A stretch of 64,000 nucleotides of DNA from Ruegeria sp. SCSIO 43209. GTDB lineage: Bacteria > Pseudomonadota > Alphaproteobacteria > Rhodobacterales > Rhodobacteraceae. The stretch's first letter is position 1. Each line of letters opens with the position of its first letter. The notes below the pieces were generated by a model, which was not told the DNA's origin, did not search any database, and saw only the letters and a list, made by a program, of their open reading frames with translations. Position numbers and translations under genes: made by a program. Shown here piece by piece: positions 54,731-63,883 of this stretch. The stretch is from positions 447,667-511,666 of the forward strand of contig NZ_CP065362.1 of NCBI RefSeq assembly GCF_019904295.1. The letters run 5' to 3'.

Positions 54731-55323
54731 CGCTGCCGTCGTTCTACCCGATATTCGATGACATCTCATGGCTGCGCCGAATGCTGCCGCTCGGAGTGCG
54801 GTTGGTGCAGCTGCGCATCAAGGAACATCCCCTGGATGCGGTGCGCGCGCAGTTGGCGGAGGCGCGGGATTTGTGCCGCGACCACAGCGCGCTGTTGGTG
54901 GTCAATGACTATTGGCAACTGGCGATTGAGCTTGGCTGCGACTGGGTGCATCTGGGGCAGGAAGATCTGGATACCGCTGATGTTGATGCAATCCAGGCTG
55001 CTGGATTGAAACTTGGCGTCTCAACCCATGACGAAGCAGAGCTTAAGCGTGCGCTGGCTTTGCGGCCTGACTATGTGGCGCTTGGGCCGGTGTATCCGAC
55101 CATCCTCAAGAAGATGAAGTGGCACCAGCAGGGTGTTGAAAAGCTGACCGACTGGAAGGCGCGGATCGGACCTATTCCGCTTGTGGCGATAGGTGGCATG
55201 TCGGTCGAGCGCGCGCCGGGTGCGTTCGCCGCCGGGGCCGACATCGTGTCCGCCGTGACCGACATCACCTTGAAGGACGACCCAGAAGCCCGTGTACGCG
55301 AGTGGCTAAGGATCTGCCCATGA
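54727..55323 (+). CDS. thiE: Thiamin phosphate synthase ThiE
   Basis: A 198-residue TIM-barrel enzyme coupling HMP-PP with thiazole phosphate. Blocks are [70 protein letters not shown] and [13 protein letters not shown]. It starts with GTG within the thiG stop and overlaps thiF by 4 bases. Confidence 0.92.
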   Translation: MTLPSFYPIFDDISWLRRMLPLGVRLVQLRIKEHPLDAVRAQLAEARDLCRDHSALLVVNDYWQLAIELGCDWVHLGQEDLDTADVDAIQAAGLKLGVSTHDEAELKRALALRPDYVALGPVYPTILKKMKWHQQGVEKLTDWKARIGPIPLVAIGGMSVERAPGAFAAGADIVSAVTDITLKDDPEARVREWLRICP

Positions 55324-56288
55324 GCCGCTATGCACGCCAGATTGCTGTACCTGGCTTTGGCGCATCGGGGCAGGAAAACCTGCGCACCGGGCATGTACTG
55401 GTGATTGGCGCAGGAGGGCTTGCCGCACCAGTGCTGCAATATCTGGTCGGGGCCGGTGTGGGACGTATCCGTTTGGTTGATAATGATATGATCAGCCTGT
55501 CGAACCTGCACCGCCAATCGCTGTTCCGTGAACGCGACATAGGGCAATCCAAAGTGCAGGTGGCAGCACGTGAAATGATGGCGCTGAATGATGAGGTGCG
55601 GATCGAACCGGTCGAAACCCGCTTTGATCCGGCCAATGCCCCGCAACTTTGTCAGGGTGTTGATCTGGTGCTAGATTGCGCCGACAGTTTTGCCGCCAGC
55701 TATGTGGCCTCGGATGTTTGCCTTGCTGCCGATCTGCCGCTGATCAGCGCCAGCGTTGTGGGCTCGGAGGGCTATGTTGGGGGCTTCTGCCACAAGGCTC
55801 CGGGTCTGCGCGCGCTGTTCCCGGATCTGCCTGCAAGGCTGGGTTCCTGCGACGCCGATGGCGTGCTTGGCCCGACGGTGGGTGTGATCGGCAGTCTGCA
55901 AGCGCAGATCGCGGTTGCGGTGCTGAGCGGGGACCTTACGCCAATGGGGCGTCTGGTGACCTATGACGCCACCAGCATGCGCTTTGGCGGTTTTCGCTTT
56001 GACGGCGCACCGGATCCTGCACCAGAGCCGGACTTCATAGCGCAAGAGATGCTTCGGGCCGGCGATCTGGTAATCGACCTACGCGCCGCAGATGAAACTG
56101 GCCCGGAGCTGGCCGGGGCTCAGCGCCTCAGTGTCGATGAAATCGATCCGCGTGACCCCCTTTTGCAAAACAACAGACGCCTCATCCTTGCCTGCCGTTC
56201 CGGTCTTCGGGCCTGGCAGGTGGCGATGCGGATTTCCACGAAAAACGGGCCCGAAATCAAACTTCTGGCCCTAGGTGACAACAACTGA
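55320..56288 (+). CDS. thiF: ThiF adenylyltransferase fused to a rhodanese-like domain
   Basis: A 322-residue E1-like enzyme that adenylates ThiS. The ATP motif is VLVIGAGGLAAPVLQYLVGA, followed by LVDNDMISLSNLHRQSLF and DLVLDCADSFAASYV. The C-terminal ~75 residues are rhodanese-like: DLVIDLRAAD and the active-site loop LACRSGLRAW with Cys292. This fusion could supply persulfide sulfur in the same polypeptide. The start at 55320 overlaps thiE (ATGA). Confidence 0.9.
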   Translation: MSRYARQIAVPGFGASGQENLRTGHVLVIGAGGLAAPVLQYLVGAGVGRIRLVDNDMISLSNLHRQSLFRERDIGQSKVQVAAREMMALNDEVRIEPVETRFDPANAPQLCQGVDLVLDCADSFAASYVASDVCLAADLPLISASVVGSEGYVGGFCHKAPGLRALFPDLPARLGSCDADGVLGPTVGVIGSLQAQIAVAVLSGDLTPMGRLVTYDATSMRFGGFRFDGAPDPAPEPDFIAQEMLRAGDLVIDLRAADETGPELAGAQRLSVDEIDPRDPLLQNNRRLILACRSGLRAWQVAMRISTKNGPEIKLLALGDNN

Positions 56289-56303
56289 AACGAGGAAACC
56301 GAA

Positions 56304-57239
56304 TTGAAACATTTTCTGACCGTAGCGGCGATGCTGATGGCTACACCGGCGCTGGCACAAGACAAGATGACTCTGCTGCTGGATTGGTTCGTGAACCCTG
56401 ATCACGGTCCGATCATCGTGGCGCAGCAAAAGGGTTATTTCGCAGACCAGAATCTTGAGGTCGAGATTGTGCCGCCTGCTGATCCCTCGGCCCCACCCAA
56501 ACTGGTGGCCGCTGGGCAGGGTGACATCGCCGTGAGCTACCAACCAAACCAGCACCTACAGGTAGCCGAAGGTCTGCCGCTGATGCGCGTAGGTACACTT
56601 GTGGCGACACCGCTCAGCTGTCTTCTGACACTAAAGGACGGCCCGATTCAAGAGATCAGCCAGCTAAAGGGCGGCAAGATCGGGTTCTCAGTTGCCGGCG
56701 TAGAAGAAGCGGTGCTGAGTGCCATGCTGGGCAAGCACGGTGTCGCGCTGGACGAGATCGAAATGATCAACGTCAACTTCTCGCTCAGCCCGTCGGTCAT
56801 GTCCGGACAGGTCGATGCGGTGATCGGTGCCTATCGCAATTTTGAGCTGAACCAGATGGAAATCGAAGGCGTCGAAGGCCGATGCTTCTATGTCGAAGAA
56901 GAAGGCGTGCCGACATATGACGAGCTGATCTATGTCGCCAACCCCGAGCTGATGGACAAGGACAAGGTGCGCCGCTTCCTGCGCGCCACCGAGCTGGCCA
57001 CGCAATACATCGTCAACAACCCGGATGAAAGCTGGGAGGTTTTCAAAAGCTACGCGGAAGAGCTGGACGACGAGCTGAATGCAAAGGCTTGGGTCGACAC
57101 CCTACCCCGCTTTGCCTTGCGTCCTGAGGCGCTGGACGAAGGCCGCTATATCCGCTTCGAGGAATTTCTGACCAAAAGCGGCCTAGTCGAGGGCACCCGC
57201 CCAGTATCGAAAATCGCGGTCGATCTGGGGGCACAATGA
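56304..57239 (+). CDS. thiY: Pyrimidine-precursor binding protein of the ThiXYZ importer
   Basis: A 311-residue periplasmic binding protein of the NMT1/ThiY type, expected to bind formylaminopyrimidine or a related thiamin breakdown product. Signal peptide at residues 1-19 (FLTVAAMLMATPALAQ). Blocks are LLLDWFVNPDHGPIIVAQQK and AVSYQPNQHLQVA. The start is TTG with CGAGGAAACC upstream. It overlaps tenA by 4 bases. Confidence 0.88.
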   Translation: MKHFLTVAAMLMATPALAQDKMTLLLDWFVNPDHGPIIVAQQKGYFADQNLEVEIVPPADPSAPPKLVAAGQGDIAVSYQPNQHLQVAEGLPLMRVGTLVATPLSCLLTLKDGPIQEISQLKGGKIGFSVAGVEEAVLSAMLGKHGVALDEIEMINVNFSLSPSVMSGQVDAVIGAYRNFELNQMEIEGVEGRCFYVEEEGVPTYDELIYVANPELMDKDKVRRFLRATELATQYIVNNPDESWEVFKSYAEELDDELNAKAWVDTLPRFALRPEALDEGRYIRFEEFLTKSGLVEGTRPVSKIAVDLGAQ

Positions 57240-57907
57240 ACTACGGCACCTCATTTGAGGCGTGGCGAGCGGCGGCCGGGGAAACCTGGCCTGCCTATAC
57301 CCGCCACGCATTCGTGCGGGGCATGGGTGATGGAACCCTCCCGCGCGCGGCGTTTTTGCATTATCTCAAACAGGACTACGTTTTTTTGATCCATTTCGCC
57401 CGCGCTTGGGCGCTGGTGGTGACCAAGGCCGAGACCGTCGCGGATATGCGCCTCGCCGCGGGGACAGTGAATGCACTGATCAATGACGAGCTTGCCCTGC
57501 ATATCGGCATCTGCGCCGAGGCTGGGATTTCCGAGGAAGAACTTATTGCAACGCAAGAGCGTCAGGCTAATCTTGCCTATACACGCTATGTGCTGGATGC
57601 CGGGCATTCAGGGGATATGCTTGATCTGCTGGCCACACTGGCCCCCTGCGTCATGGGCTATGGTGTGATCGGGGCGGAGCTTTCGGCGACAAAGACCTCG
57701 GAAACCTATGCCGATTGGATCAACACTTATGGCGGGGAAGATTACCAACAGGTCTGCTGCGATGTTGGCGCGCTGATCGATGGCGTGGTAGCGCGGCGCA
57801 TCGGGGATGACCCGCAAAACTGCCCACGTTGGGCAAATCTTTGCGACCGCTTCCACAAGGCGACCGAGCTTGAGGTCGGCTTTTGGGGCATGGCATCGCA
57901 GCCATGA
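57236..57907 (+). CDS. tenA: Thiaminase II TenA (cysteine type)
   Basis: A 223-residue TenA/THI-4 protein that hydrolyses aminopyrimidine to HMP in thiamin salvage. The catalytic Cys138 is in TLAPCVMGYGVIG; other blocks are FLHYLKQDYVFLIHFARAWA and the C-terminal FHKATELEVGFWGMA. It lies between the binding protein and the ATPase, overlapping both by 4 bases. Confidence 0.92.
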   Translation: MNYGTSFEAWRAAAGETWPAYTRHAFVRGMGDGTLPRAAFLHYLKQDYVFLIHFARAWALVVTKAETVADMRLAAGTVNALINDELALHIGICAEAGISEEELIATQERQANLAYTRYVLDAGHSGDMLDLLATLAPCVMGYGVIGAELSATKTSETYADWINTYGGEDYQQVCCDVGALIDGVVARRIGDDPQNCPRWANLCDRFHKATELEVGFWGMASQP

Positions 57908-58629
57908 GCCCGGCCCCCGCCCTATATCTGCGCGGATCACTGTCGATTGGCGACACATCCATCGCGCACGGCATTGATCTGCGACTTGATGCAGGGCGGT
58001 GGACCTGTCTTCTGGGGGCCAGTGGTGTGGGCAAATCCACAGTGCTCAAGCTGCTGGCCGGACTGGGAGACCATGTTTCTTTGGACGGTGAAATCTGGGC
58101 CTCGGACGGTGGCGCGCTGGCCGGGCGGGTGGCCCTAATGGCGCAGAGTGATTTGTTGCTGCCTTGGCTATCAGCGCTCGACAATGTGGCAATAGGGGCA
58201 CGATTGCGCGGCGAGACGCTTGACCGGGATCGAGCCGAGCACGTGCTGGAGCAAGTTGGGCTAGGCGCGCATCTAGACAAGAAACCGGGAGAGCTCTCCG
58301 GTGGGCAGAGACAGCGCGTGGCCTTGGCCCGAACCCTGATGGAAGACCGCCCCATTGTGCTGCTGGACGAACCTTTTTCCGCCCTTGATGCCCTGACTCG
58401 GGTGCATATGCAGGACCTCACCGCACAGCTGCTGAAGGGACGTACGGTGCTGCTTATCACCCATGACCCGGCCGAAGTGGCGCGGCTGGGGCAGAACATC
58501 ATGATCATGACGCGCGACGGGCTGCACCCGGTCGAAACTCCAATGGGCAGCATCCCGCGCCCTGTTGATGATCCGGGCGTGCTGGGCATCCAGGCCGCGC
58601 TGCTTCAACAACTCAGGACTGACAGATGA
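57904..58629 (+). CDS. thiZ: ATP-binding protein of the ThiXYZ importer
   Basis: A 241-residue ATPase: Walker A GASGVGKST, Q-loop MAQSDLLLPWLSALDNV, signature LSGGQRQR, Walker B IVLLDEPFSALDALT. It energises the pyrimidine-precursor importer with ThiX and ThiY. The start at 57904 is within the tenA stop (ATGA); the end overlaps the second tenA. Confidence 0.88.
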   Translation: MSPAPALYLRGSLSIGDTSIAHGIDLRLDAGRWTCLLGASGVGKSTVLKLLAGLGDHVSLDGEIWASDGGALAGRVALMAQSDLLLPWLSALDNVAIGARLRGETLDRDRAEHVLEQVGLGAHLDKKPGELSGGQRQRVALARTLMEDRPIVLLDEPFSALDALTRVHMQDLTAQLLKGRTVLLITHDPAEVARLGQNIMIMTRDGLHPVETPMGSIPRPVDDPGVLGIQAALLQQLRTDR

Positions 58630-59279
58630 GCACAAGCGAAACTCTCAGGGCGCTGAACCAGGACAACTGGACAGCGGCCACGACACATGACTTTACCAAT
58701 GCGCTGGCAACCGGAATGCTCGATCATGGCAAAATGGCTGGCTATTTACAGCAGGATTACCTTTTCGTGGAAGGCTTCGTGCGTCTGCTGGCCTCAGCAG
58801 TGGCGCATGCACCCAACCTCGCCGATGCTGTGCCGGGCGCGCGCTTTCTGGGCCAGATCTGCGGGCCAGAGAACACGTACTTCCTGCGTGCATTAGACGC
58901 GCTGGACGTGCCCCAGGCAAGCGAAGCCGCACCCGAAACTCTGGCGTTTCAGGCCCTGATGGACGAAGCCCGCACATCCGGGCGCTACGAGCGGATGCTG
59001 GCGGTGTTGGTGGTCGCGGAATGGGTCTATCTGGATTGGGCCAGCCCGGTCGAAGCCCGCGCCGAAGATCTGCCGTTCTGGCTGGGGGAATGGATCACTC
59101 TGCACTCAGGCGACGGGTTCGAAAGTGTGGTCGCCTACCTACGTGGACAATTGGACGCGATCTGGTCGACCCTTTCGGACCAGGCACAGGCCGAGGTCGC
59201 TGCAACCTTCGGCAAGGCCGTCGCCCTTGAGCGTGCCTTTTTCGATGCCGCATGGGCAGGCTTCCCGGTAGCCCGATGA
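58626..59279 (+). CDS. Second TenA-family protein lacking the catalytic cysteine (TenA_E type)
   Basis: A 217-residue TenA/THI-4 paralog. Blocks are MAGYLQQDYLFVEGFVRLLA and FFDAAWAG. Where the first TenA has Cys138, this one has Ala131 followed by Glu132 (VVAEWVYLDWA), the pattern of the TenA_E group, which is thought to act on a formylated or other aminopyrimidine before the cysteine type. It overlaps thiZ and thiX by 4 bases. The substrate is inferred. Confidence 0.85.
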   Translation: MSTSETLRALNQDNWTAATTHDFTNALATGMLDHGKMAGYLQQDYLFVEGFVRLLASAVAHAPNLADAVPGARFLGQICGPENTYFLRALDALDVPQASEAAPETLAFQALMDEARTSGRYERMLAVLVVAEWVYLDWASPVEARAEDLPFWLGEWITLHSGDGFESVVAYLRGQLDAIWSTLSDQAQAEVAATFGKAVALERAFFDAAWAGFPVAR

Positions 59280-60019
59280 CAGGTTGGCGTGCGGGTATCG
59301 CCGCCACCGCAATGGCAGTAGCGCTTTGGCAACTGGTGGTTTGGGCCACCGGCTTGCCGCGTTTTATCTTGCCCCCGCCAGCGCTGGTTTCCGAAACCAT
59401 TTGGAACAGCCGCAACCTTCTGCTGGAGCATGGGCTGGTCACCGCGACCGAAGTGCTGATCGGGCTGGCCCTTGGCGCAGTGCTGGGCGGGCTGTCGGCC
59501 ATCGGCCTTGCCGCCTCACCGCTAGCACGCGCGCTGGTGCGACCAATTTTGGTGTTTTCCCAGACCATCCCCGTCTTTGCCCTGGCACCGATTCTGACCC
59601 TGTGGCTTGGCTTCGGGCTCGAGGCCAAAATCGCCATGGCGCTGCTGATCATTTATTTCCCGGTTACTTCGTCTTTCTTTGATGCATTGATGCGCAGCAA
59701 TCGCGACTGGCTGGATCTGGCTCGGGTCATGGGGGCGTCACCCGCCCGAGTAATGTTGCACATCCGTATTCCATCTGCTCTGCCCGGATTTGCCAGCGGC
59801 CTGCGTCTGGCTGCCGTCTATGCCCCGATCGGTGCCGTCATCGGTGAATGGGTCGGAGCGTCGCGTGGGCTGGGATATCTGATGTTGCTGGCCAATGGCC
59901 GTGCCAAAACCGATCTGATGTTCGCCGCGCTGATCGTGTTGGCGGTACTCACCATCATCCTGCACGCAACGGTCAACGCCCTGTGCAATCGGTACCTGGA
60001 TCAGCGTGATCAGATATGA
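59276..60019 (+). CDS. thiX: Permease of the ThiXYZ importer
   Basis: A 247-residue inner-membrane permease of the SsuC/ThiX type with about six spans. Coupling-loop and family blocks are ARVMGASPARVMLHIRIPSA and LPGFASGLRLAAVYAPIGAV. It starts within the second tenA stop (ATGA) and closes the operon. It takes in the precursor bound by ThiY. Confidence 0.88.
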   Translation: MTGWRAGIAATAMAVALWQLVVWATGLPRFILPPPALVSETIWNSRNLLLEHGLVTATEVLIGLALGAVLGGLSAIGLAASPLARALVRPILVFSQTIPVFALAPILTLWLGFGLEAKIAMALLIIYFPVTSSFFDALMRSNRDWLDLARVMGASPARVMLHIRIPSALPGFASGLRLAAVYAPIGAVIGEWVGASRGLGYLMLLANGRAKTDLMFAALIVLAVLTIILHATVNALCNRYLDQRDQI

Positions 60020-60277
60020 ACAAAGTACTGACCATAAGTATACGCGAACGCGGAGATCGACTTTAATCGTGCCACTAGCTGTGATGAAAGAGCTCAAAGC
60101 TAGAGTACATTGATTTCCAGAGCGCCATGTTAAACAAAGCTAGTTGGTCGAGCGGCGAACACAGAGTGTGCCGCAGTCACTTGTCCAAGAGTCCTACCTT
60201 AAGGATCAACTTGAATTAAGCCGAACCAGAACGCGTAGCGTCATGGTCTGAAAGTGGTTTATCATTGCCAGTGGCCA

Positions 60278-61234
60278 CTACTTCCGCTGGTCAGGCCTCC
60301 GCAGCCAGAGAAGCCGAATGGTTTCCGTAATTTTTGCAACGCGGATCACATAGTGAACGCCCCACACACCAAAAGCCTGTTTGGTTGACAGATCCTGATT
60401 CCTCAGAAGGTTTTTCAACGTCTTGAAGGAAGGGATCAATTTCTGCAAAGGCGGGATGTAATTTACGATGCCGCGCTTGGCATTGCGGCGCAGCCTAGCC
60501 CCCTCAATACGACGGGCTTTGGTGATGTGATCCCCAAGACTGTCGCGCGCCGGGTGACGGACGATGGCGTCTTCGGCAAACACAATCGCTTCGCCCGCAG
60601 ATTGTGCACGATCATTCCATTCCATGTCCCCGCCGGACAACACCGTGTCGTTGAACCGACCGATGCGATCCATAAGCTCCCGCCGAACGATCAGATTGGC
60701 CGTAACCGCGCGCCCACGTTCCACCCATTTTTTTTGCTCTAATCCCAAATGAACATCATAGAGTTCGGTCGTCTTCCAATCCTGCCCGTTCGGGATCAGC
60801 ACAACATTGCCACCAAAGCGATTAACCTCGGGGTGGTCTTCGGCTATTTTCAACCCGGCCTCTAGATAGAGCGGGTCAGGCTGACAATCGGAGTCGGTGA
60901 AAAACAGTAGCTCCGAGGCGGCTTCTTCGATTCCCCGGTTGCGCGCTGCGTATGAGCCGGGTTTTGCCTCACTTAGGATGCGGGCGTTGGCGGGCAGGCG
61001 AAACCCGTCTGGCATGGGGTCGGTCGGATCATTGTTGACTGCAAGTATCTCGAACTGGTTTGTGTTCAATGTCTGAGAGGCGAGCCCATCCAGACAAAGC
61101 TGCAATTGGTCCCAGCTTTGATAGGTCGGGATGATCACTGACGCGCTCAGGGGCGAACGCGCCGGTGTAATGTCAGGCCGCTGGATCACGTCGGGATCAT
61201 TCGGCATTGACGGCGTTCGAGTACTGATGGTCAT
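60278..61234 (-). CDS. Glycosyltransferase family 2 protein
   Basis: A 318-residue GT2 enzyme: ASVIIPTYQSWDQLQLCLDG, AARNRGIEEAASELLFFTDS (DSD metal motif) and the later SGGDMEWNDRAQSAGE. It overlaps the end of the ABC exporter gene by 38 bases from the ATG at 61234, or by 11 from an ATG at 61207; neither has a clear ribosome site, so translation is probably coupled. No membrane segment except perhaps near the C-terminus. Confidence 0.87.
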   Translation of the reverse strand: MTISTRTPSMPNDPDVIQRPDITPARSPLSASVIIPTYQSWDQLQLCLDGLASQTLNTNQFEILAVNNDPTDPMPDGFRLPANARILSEAKPGSYAARNRGIEEAASELLFFTDSDCQPDPLYLEAGLKIAEDHPEVNRFGGNVVLIPNGQDWKTTELYDVHLGLEQKKWVERGRAVTANLIVRRELMDRIGRFNDTVLSGGDMEWNDRAQSAGEAIVFAEDAIVRHPARDSLGDHITKARRIEGARLRRNAKRGIVNYIPPLQKLIPSFKTLKNLLRNQDLSTKQAFGVWGVHYVIRVAKITETIRLLWLRRPDQRK

Positions 61235-62978
61235 ACAGGGTTTTGAATGGTCCCGGTTTCTTCAGCAACTGTTGGGCGCTGCCCTGCTCAAGAACTTCAC
61301 CAGCCTCAATCACGACGATCTTGTCCGCATGCATGATGGTTGAAAGCCTGTGAGCCACAATGATTGTCGTGCGCCCCTCGGTCAGGCGGCCCAATGCCTC
61401 CTGAACCAGATGTTCCGACCGCGAGTCCAGCGCACTAGTTGGTTCGTCCAGCAGCAGGATCGGGCTGTCGCGCAGAAGCGCGCGCGCAATCGCAAGGCGC
61501 TGTTTTTGACCACCGGACAGGAAGGCACCATTTTCACCAACCAGAGTGTCAAAGCCTTTCTCAAGCGACATGATGAAGTCATAGGCATTCGCGGCCTTGG
61601 CAGCCTCGATCACGTCGTCTTGCGAGGCACCCTCACGGCCAAAACGGATGTTGTCGGCGATTGAGGCCGAAAACAGAAACGTCTCTTGCCCGACGAACGA
61701 CATGTTCTGGCGCAGTGATTTGAACGAGGCGTACTTGATATCCTGACCATCGATCGATACCGAACCACTGCTCGGGTCATAAAGGCGCAGGGCCAAATTC
61801 AAAATGGTCGACTTGCCGCCGCCGGACAGACCAACCAGAGCGGTGGTCTTGCCAGCTTCGAACGTCAACGAAAGCCCTTTCAGGATCGGATCGCGACGAC
61901 GGTAGCCGAAAGTGACGGCGTCGAACACCACCTCTCGCGGACCATCAGGCAGGCTTTTGGGATTGGCCTCTTCCGGCAGAGTTTCAGGCTCGTCCAACAT
62001 ATTGAACAACATCTGCACCCGGCGCAGACCCAGCTCCATCTTCACCCGCACCTTCGTCAGGCGCTTCGCGGGCTCATAGGCCATCATCACAGCGGTCACG
62101 AACGACATCAGTTCACCCGGAGTGGACGCTGCAGCGCCAAACAGCTTACCAGCGCTCAACCCGATGACCGAGGCAATTGCAAACCCGGCCAGGATATCCG
62201 TCAGCGGGCTCGTCGCAGCTTGCAAACGCGCAAGCTTGTTGCGGCGCTTCTCAACGCTTTTCACCGCCGAATTCATTTCGAGGGCCATGCGCTCTTCCAA
62301 TCCGAAGGACTTGACCACACGTATACCAGCCGAGGTTTCTTGAATGACCTTCATGATCGCGCCCATCGATTGCAGCTCCATATCCGCAATCTCTCGCACT
62401 TTGCGAAGCAGCATGCGAACACCCAAGATTGCCAAAGGGCCGACGATAAGCGTAAACAAAGACAAGATCGGTTGCTGGTAGAACATCACGGCCAAAAGAC
62501 CAATCAATGTAAGCATATCGCGCACCGCAGTGGTCACCATGATCTCGATCACCGTGCGCGCAGCCTGGGCGGTTTGTGTCACCTTCAACAACAGATCCGA
62601 GCTTTCGGTCAAATTGAAGAATGACACCCCTTGCCGCAAAAGTTTGTCGTAAAGCTTGATCTGCTGTTTCGAGACGATCCGGTTACCGGCACGGGTCAGA
62701 GCCACAATCTGGACGTAAGTCGCAATCCCTTTGACCAGGAAGATCGAGAATACAGCCATCGAAACGCCGAAAATCTTGGCTGAGTTTTCACTGTCAAACA
62801 GCGAATCCACCACATCACGCATGATAAAGGCGATACCTGCAGTGGTTGCCGCAACAAATACCATCGCGATGATCGCGATCGTATAAGGGACCGCTTGCTC
62901 GCGCATATTCTCGGAGAGCAGTCGCCACAGGACGGAATCACTCAATACGGTCGCAAATTTTGATTTGATCTTTTGCAA
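61197..62978 (-). CDS. ABC exporter, membrane and ATPase domains fused (MsbA/lipid-type)
   Basis: A 593-residue half-transporter. Residues ~1-320 hold six membrane spans (VPYTIAIIAMVFVAATTAGI), and residues ~340-590 the ATPase: Walker A GLSGGGKST, Q-loop FVGQETFLFSASIADNIRFG, signature LSGGQKQR, Walker B ILLLDEPTSALD, H-loop VAHRLS. It resembles MsbA and other lipid-linked or glycan exporters. The start is TTG at 62978. Coupling to a GT2 gene suggests that it exports a lipid-linked sugar or polysaccharide. Confidence 0.9.
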   Translation of the reverse strand: MQKIKSKFATVLSDSVLWRLLSENMREQAVPYTIAIIAMVFVAATTAGIAFIMRDVVDSLFDSENSAKIFGVSMAVFSIFLVKGIATYVQIVALTRAGNRIVSKQQIKLYDKLLRQGVSFFNLTESSDLLLKVTQTAQAARTVIEIMVTTAVRDMLTLIGLLAVMFYQQPILSLFTLIVGPLAILGVRMLLRKVREIADMELQSMGAIMKVIQETSAGIRVVKSFGLEERMALEMNSAVKSVEKRRNKLARLQAATSPLTDILAGFAIASVIGLSAGKLFGAAASTPGELMSFVTAVMMAYEPAKRLTKVRVKMELGLRRVQMLFNMLDEPETLPEEANPKSLPDGPREVVFDAVTFGYRRRDPILKGLSLTFEAGKTTALVGLSGGGKSTILNLALRLYDPSSGSVSIDGQDIKYASFKSLRQNMSFVGQETFLFSASIADNIRFGREGASQDDVIEAAKAANAYDFIMSLEKGFDTLVGENGAFLSGGQKQRLAIARALLRDSPILLLDEPTSALDSRSEHLVQEALGRLTEGRTTIIVAHRLSTIMHADKIVVIEAGEVLEQGSAQQLLKKPGPFKTLYDHQYSNAVNAE

Positions 62979-63082
62979 TGCACATGTCCACTGTGATCAG
63001 GATCGAGCTAAGTCACATCTGACGCGCTCATAAACAGTTTCCGCTAGATAGTCGCCTGTTGCCAGTTGAGCAAGCCCGCGCC

Positions 63083-63883
63083 CTATTCTGCCGCTTCAAT
63101 GCGAATTGTTCGAACCGAAGGGTCTACACGCGAATAAGCGGCCAAAACCCTCCCCGACCATTTCTGTGCAATGTAATCCGCCATAAAACGCGATGGCGCA
63201 ATCAGGGTCGCCAGGCCCCCTGCCCTTTCGGCTTCGTTTAGATGCTTGAACCAACTGGACCAAAGTTCTGGGTCACGCTCATGTAGGATCGATTGAACCT
63301 GTGCCCAAACGTCTTCACCCTGTGGGGGCGGGATCGATGGCTTTGACTGAAATGGCACAACATTGGTATCGCGCTCTGGCTTCTGCTGCATTCGTTCTTG
63401 GAAATCCGTCCCGATGACGGGCCAGGTTTCCATTGTGTCCAGCATGATCTGCTTGAGGTCGAGTTCATAAACCGCAACCCGACCCCGAGCGGCGGGTCGT
63501 TTGACCGCAATCCAGCCTGCGCTGCGCAGCTTAGCCATCTCACGTTTAACTGTGCGTTCGTTCACGGACCACAACCGAGCGATCTCTTCCCGACCAATCG
63601 ACAGTTCATTGGAGCGCCAGTTATAGCGCGTGGTAATTAATGTCATGATGCGAAGAACACTGCGATGACGATGCTTGTCACCTGATAAGGCGTGAACGGC
63701 GAGCGCCGACAAGATATCGTACTTCAGTGCAGGCGCATTTCGCCCGACCGGTTTCGCAACCTGCATCCGTTTCCTCACCGCTCTTTTTTGCCTCATGCGG
63801 GTTGATCCCGCCGTAATCGCGCCGTTTCCCAACGCTTTTCGTGATTGTTCACTGATTAGCGTCCAATACTTCGATTCTGTCAA
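63083..63883 (-). CDS. DnaA-like plasmid replication initiator
   Basis: A 266-residue replicase. Residues ~50-142 form a winged-helix region (LSIGREEIARLWSVNERTVK, then REMAKLRSAGWIAV), and residues 191-266 resemble the DnaA N-terminal domain (DVWAQVQSILHERDPELWSS, WFKHLNEAER, ending SVRTIRIEAAE). There is no AAA+ ATPase domain, so it is the plasmid DnaA-like type found in Rhodobacterales, not chromosomal DnaA. The start is TTG at 63883, with an alternative ATG at about 63796. It marks this molecule as a plasmid or chromid. Confidence 0.88.
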   Translation of the reverse strand: MTESKYWTLISEQSRKALGNGAITAGSTRMRQKRAVRKRMQVAKPVGRNAPALKYDILSALAVHALSGDKHRHRSVLRIMTLITTRYNWRSNELSIGREEIARLWSVNERTVKREMAKLRSAGWIAVKRPAARGRVAVYELDLKQIMLDTMETWPVIGTDFQERMQQKPERDTNVVPFQSKPSIPPPQGEDVWAQVQSILHERDPELWSSWFKHLNEAERAGGLATLIAPSRFMADYIAQKWSGRVLAAYSRVDPSVRTIRIEAAE

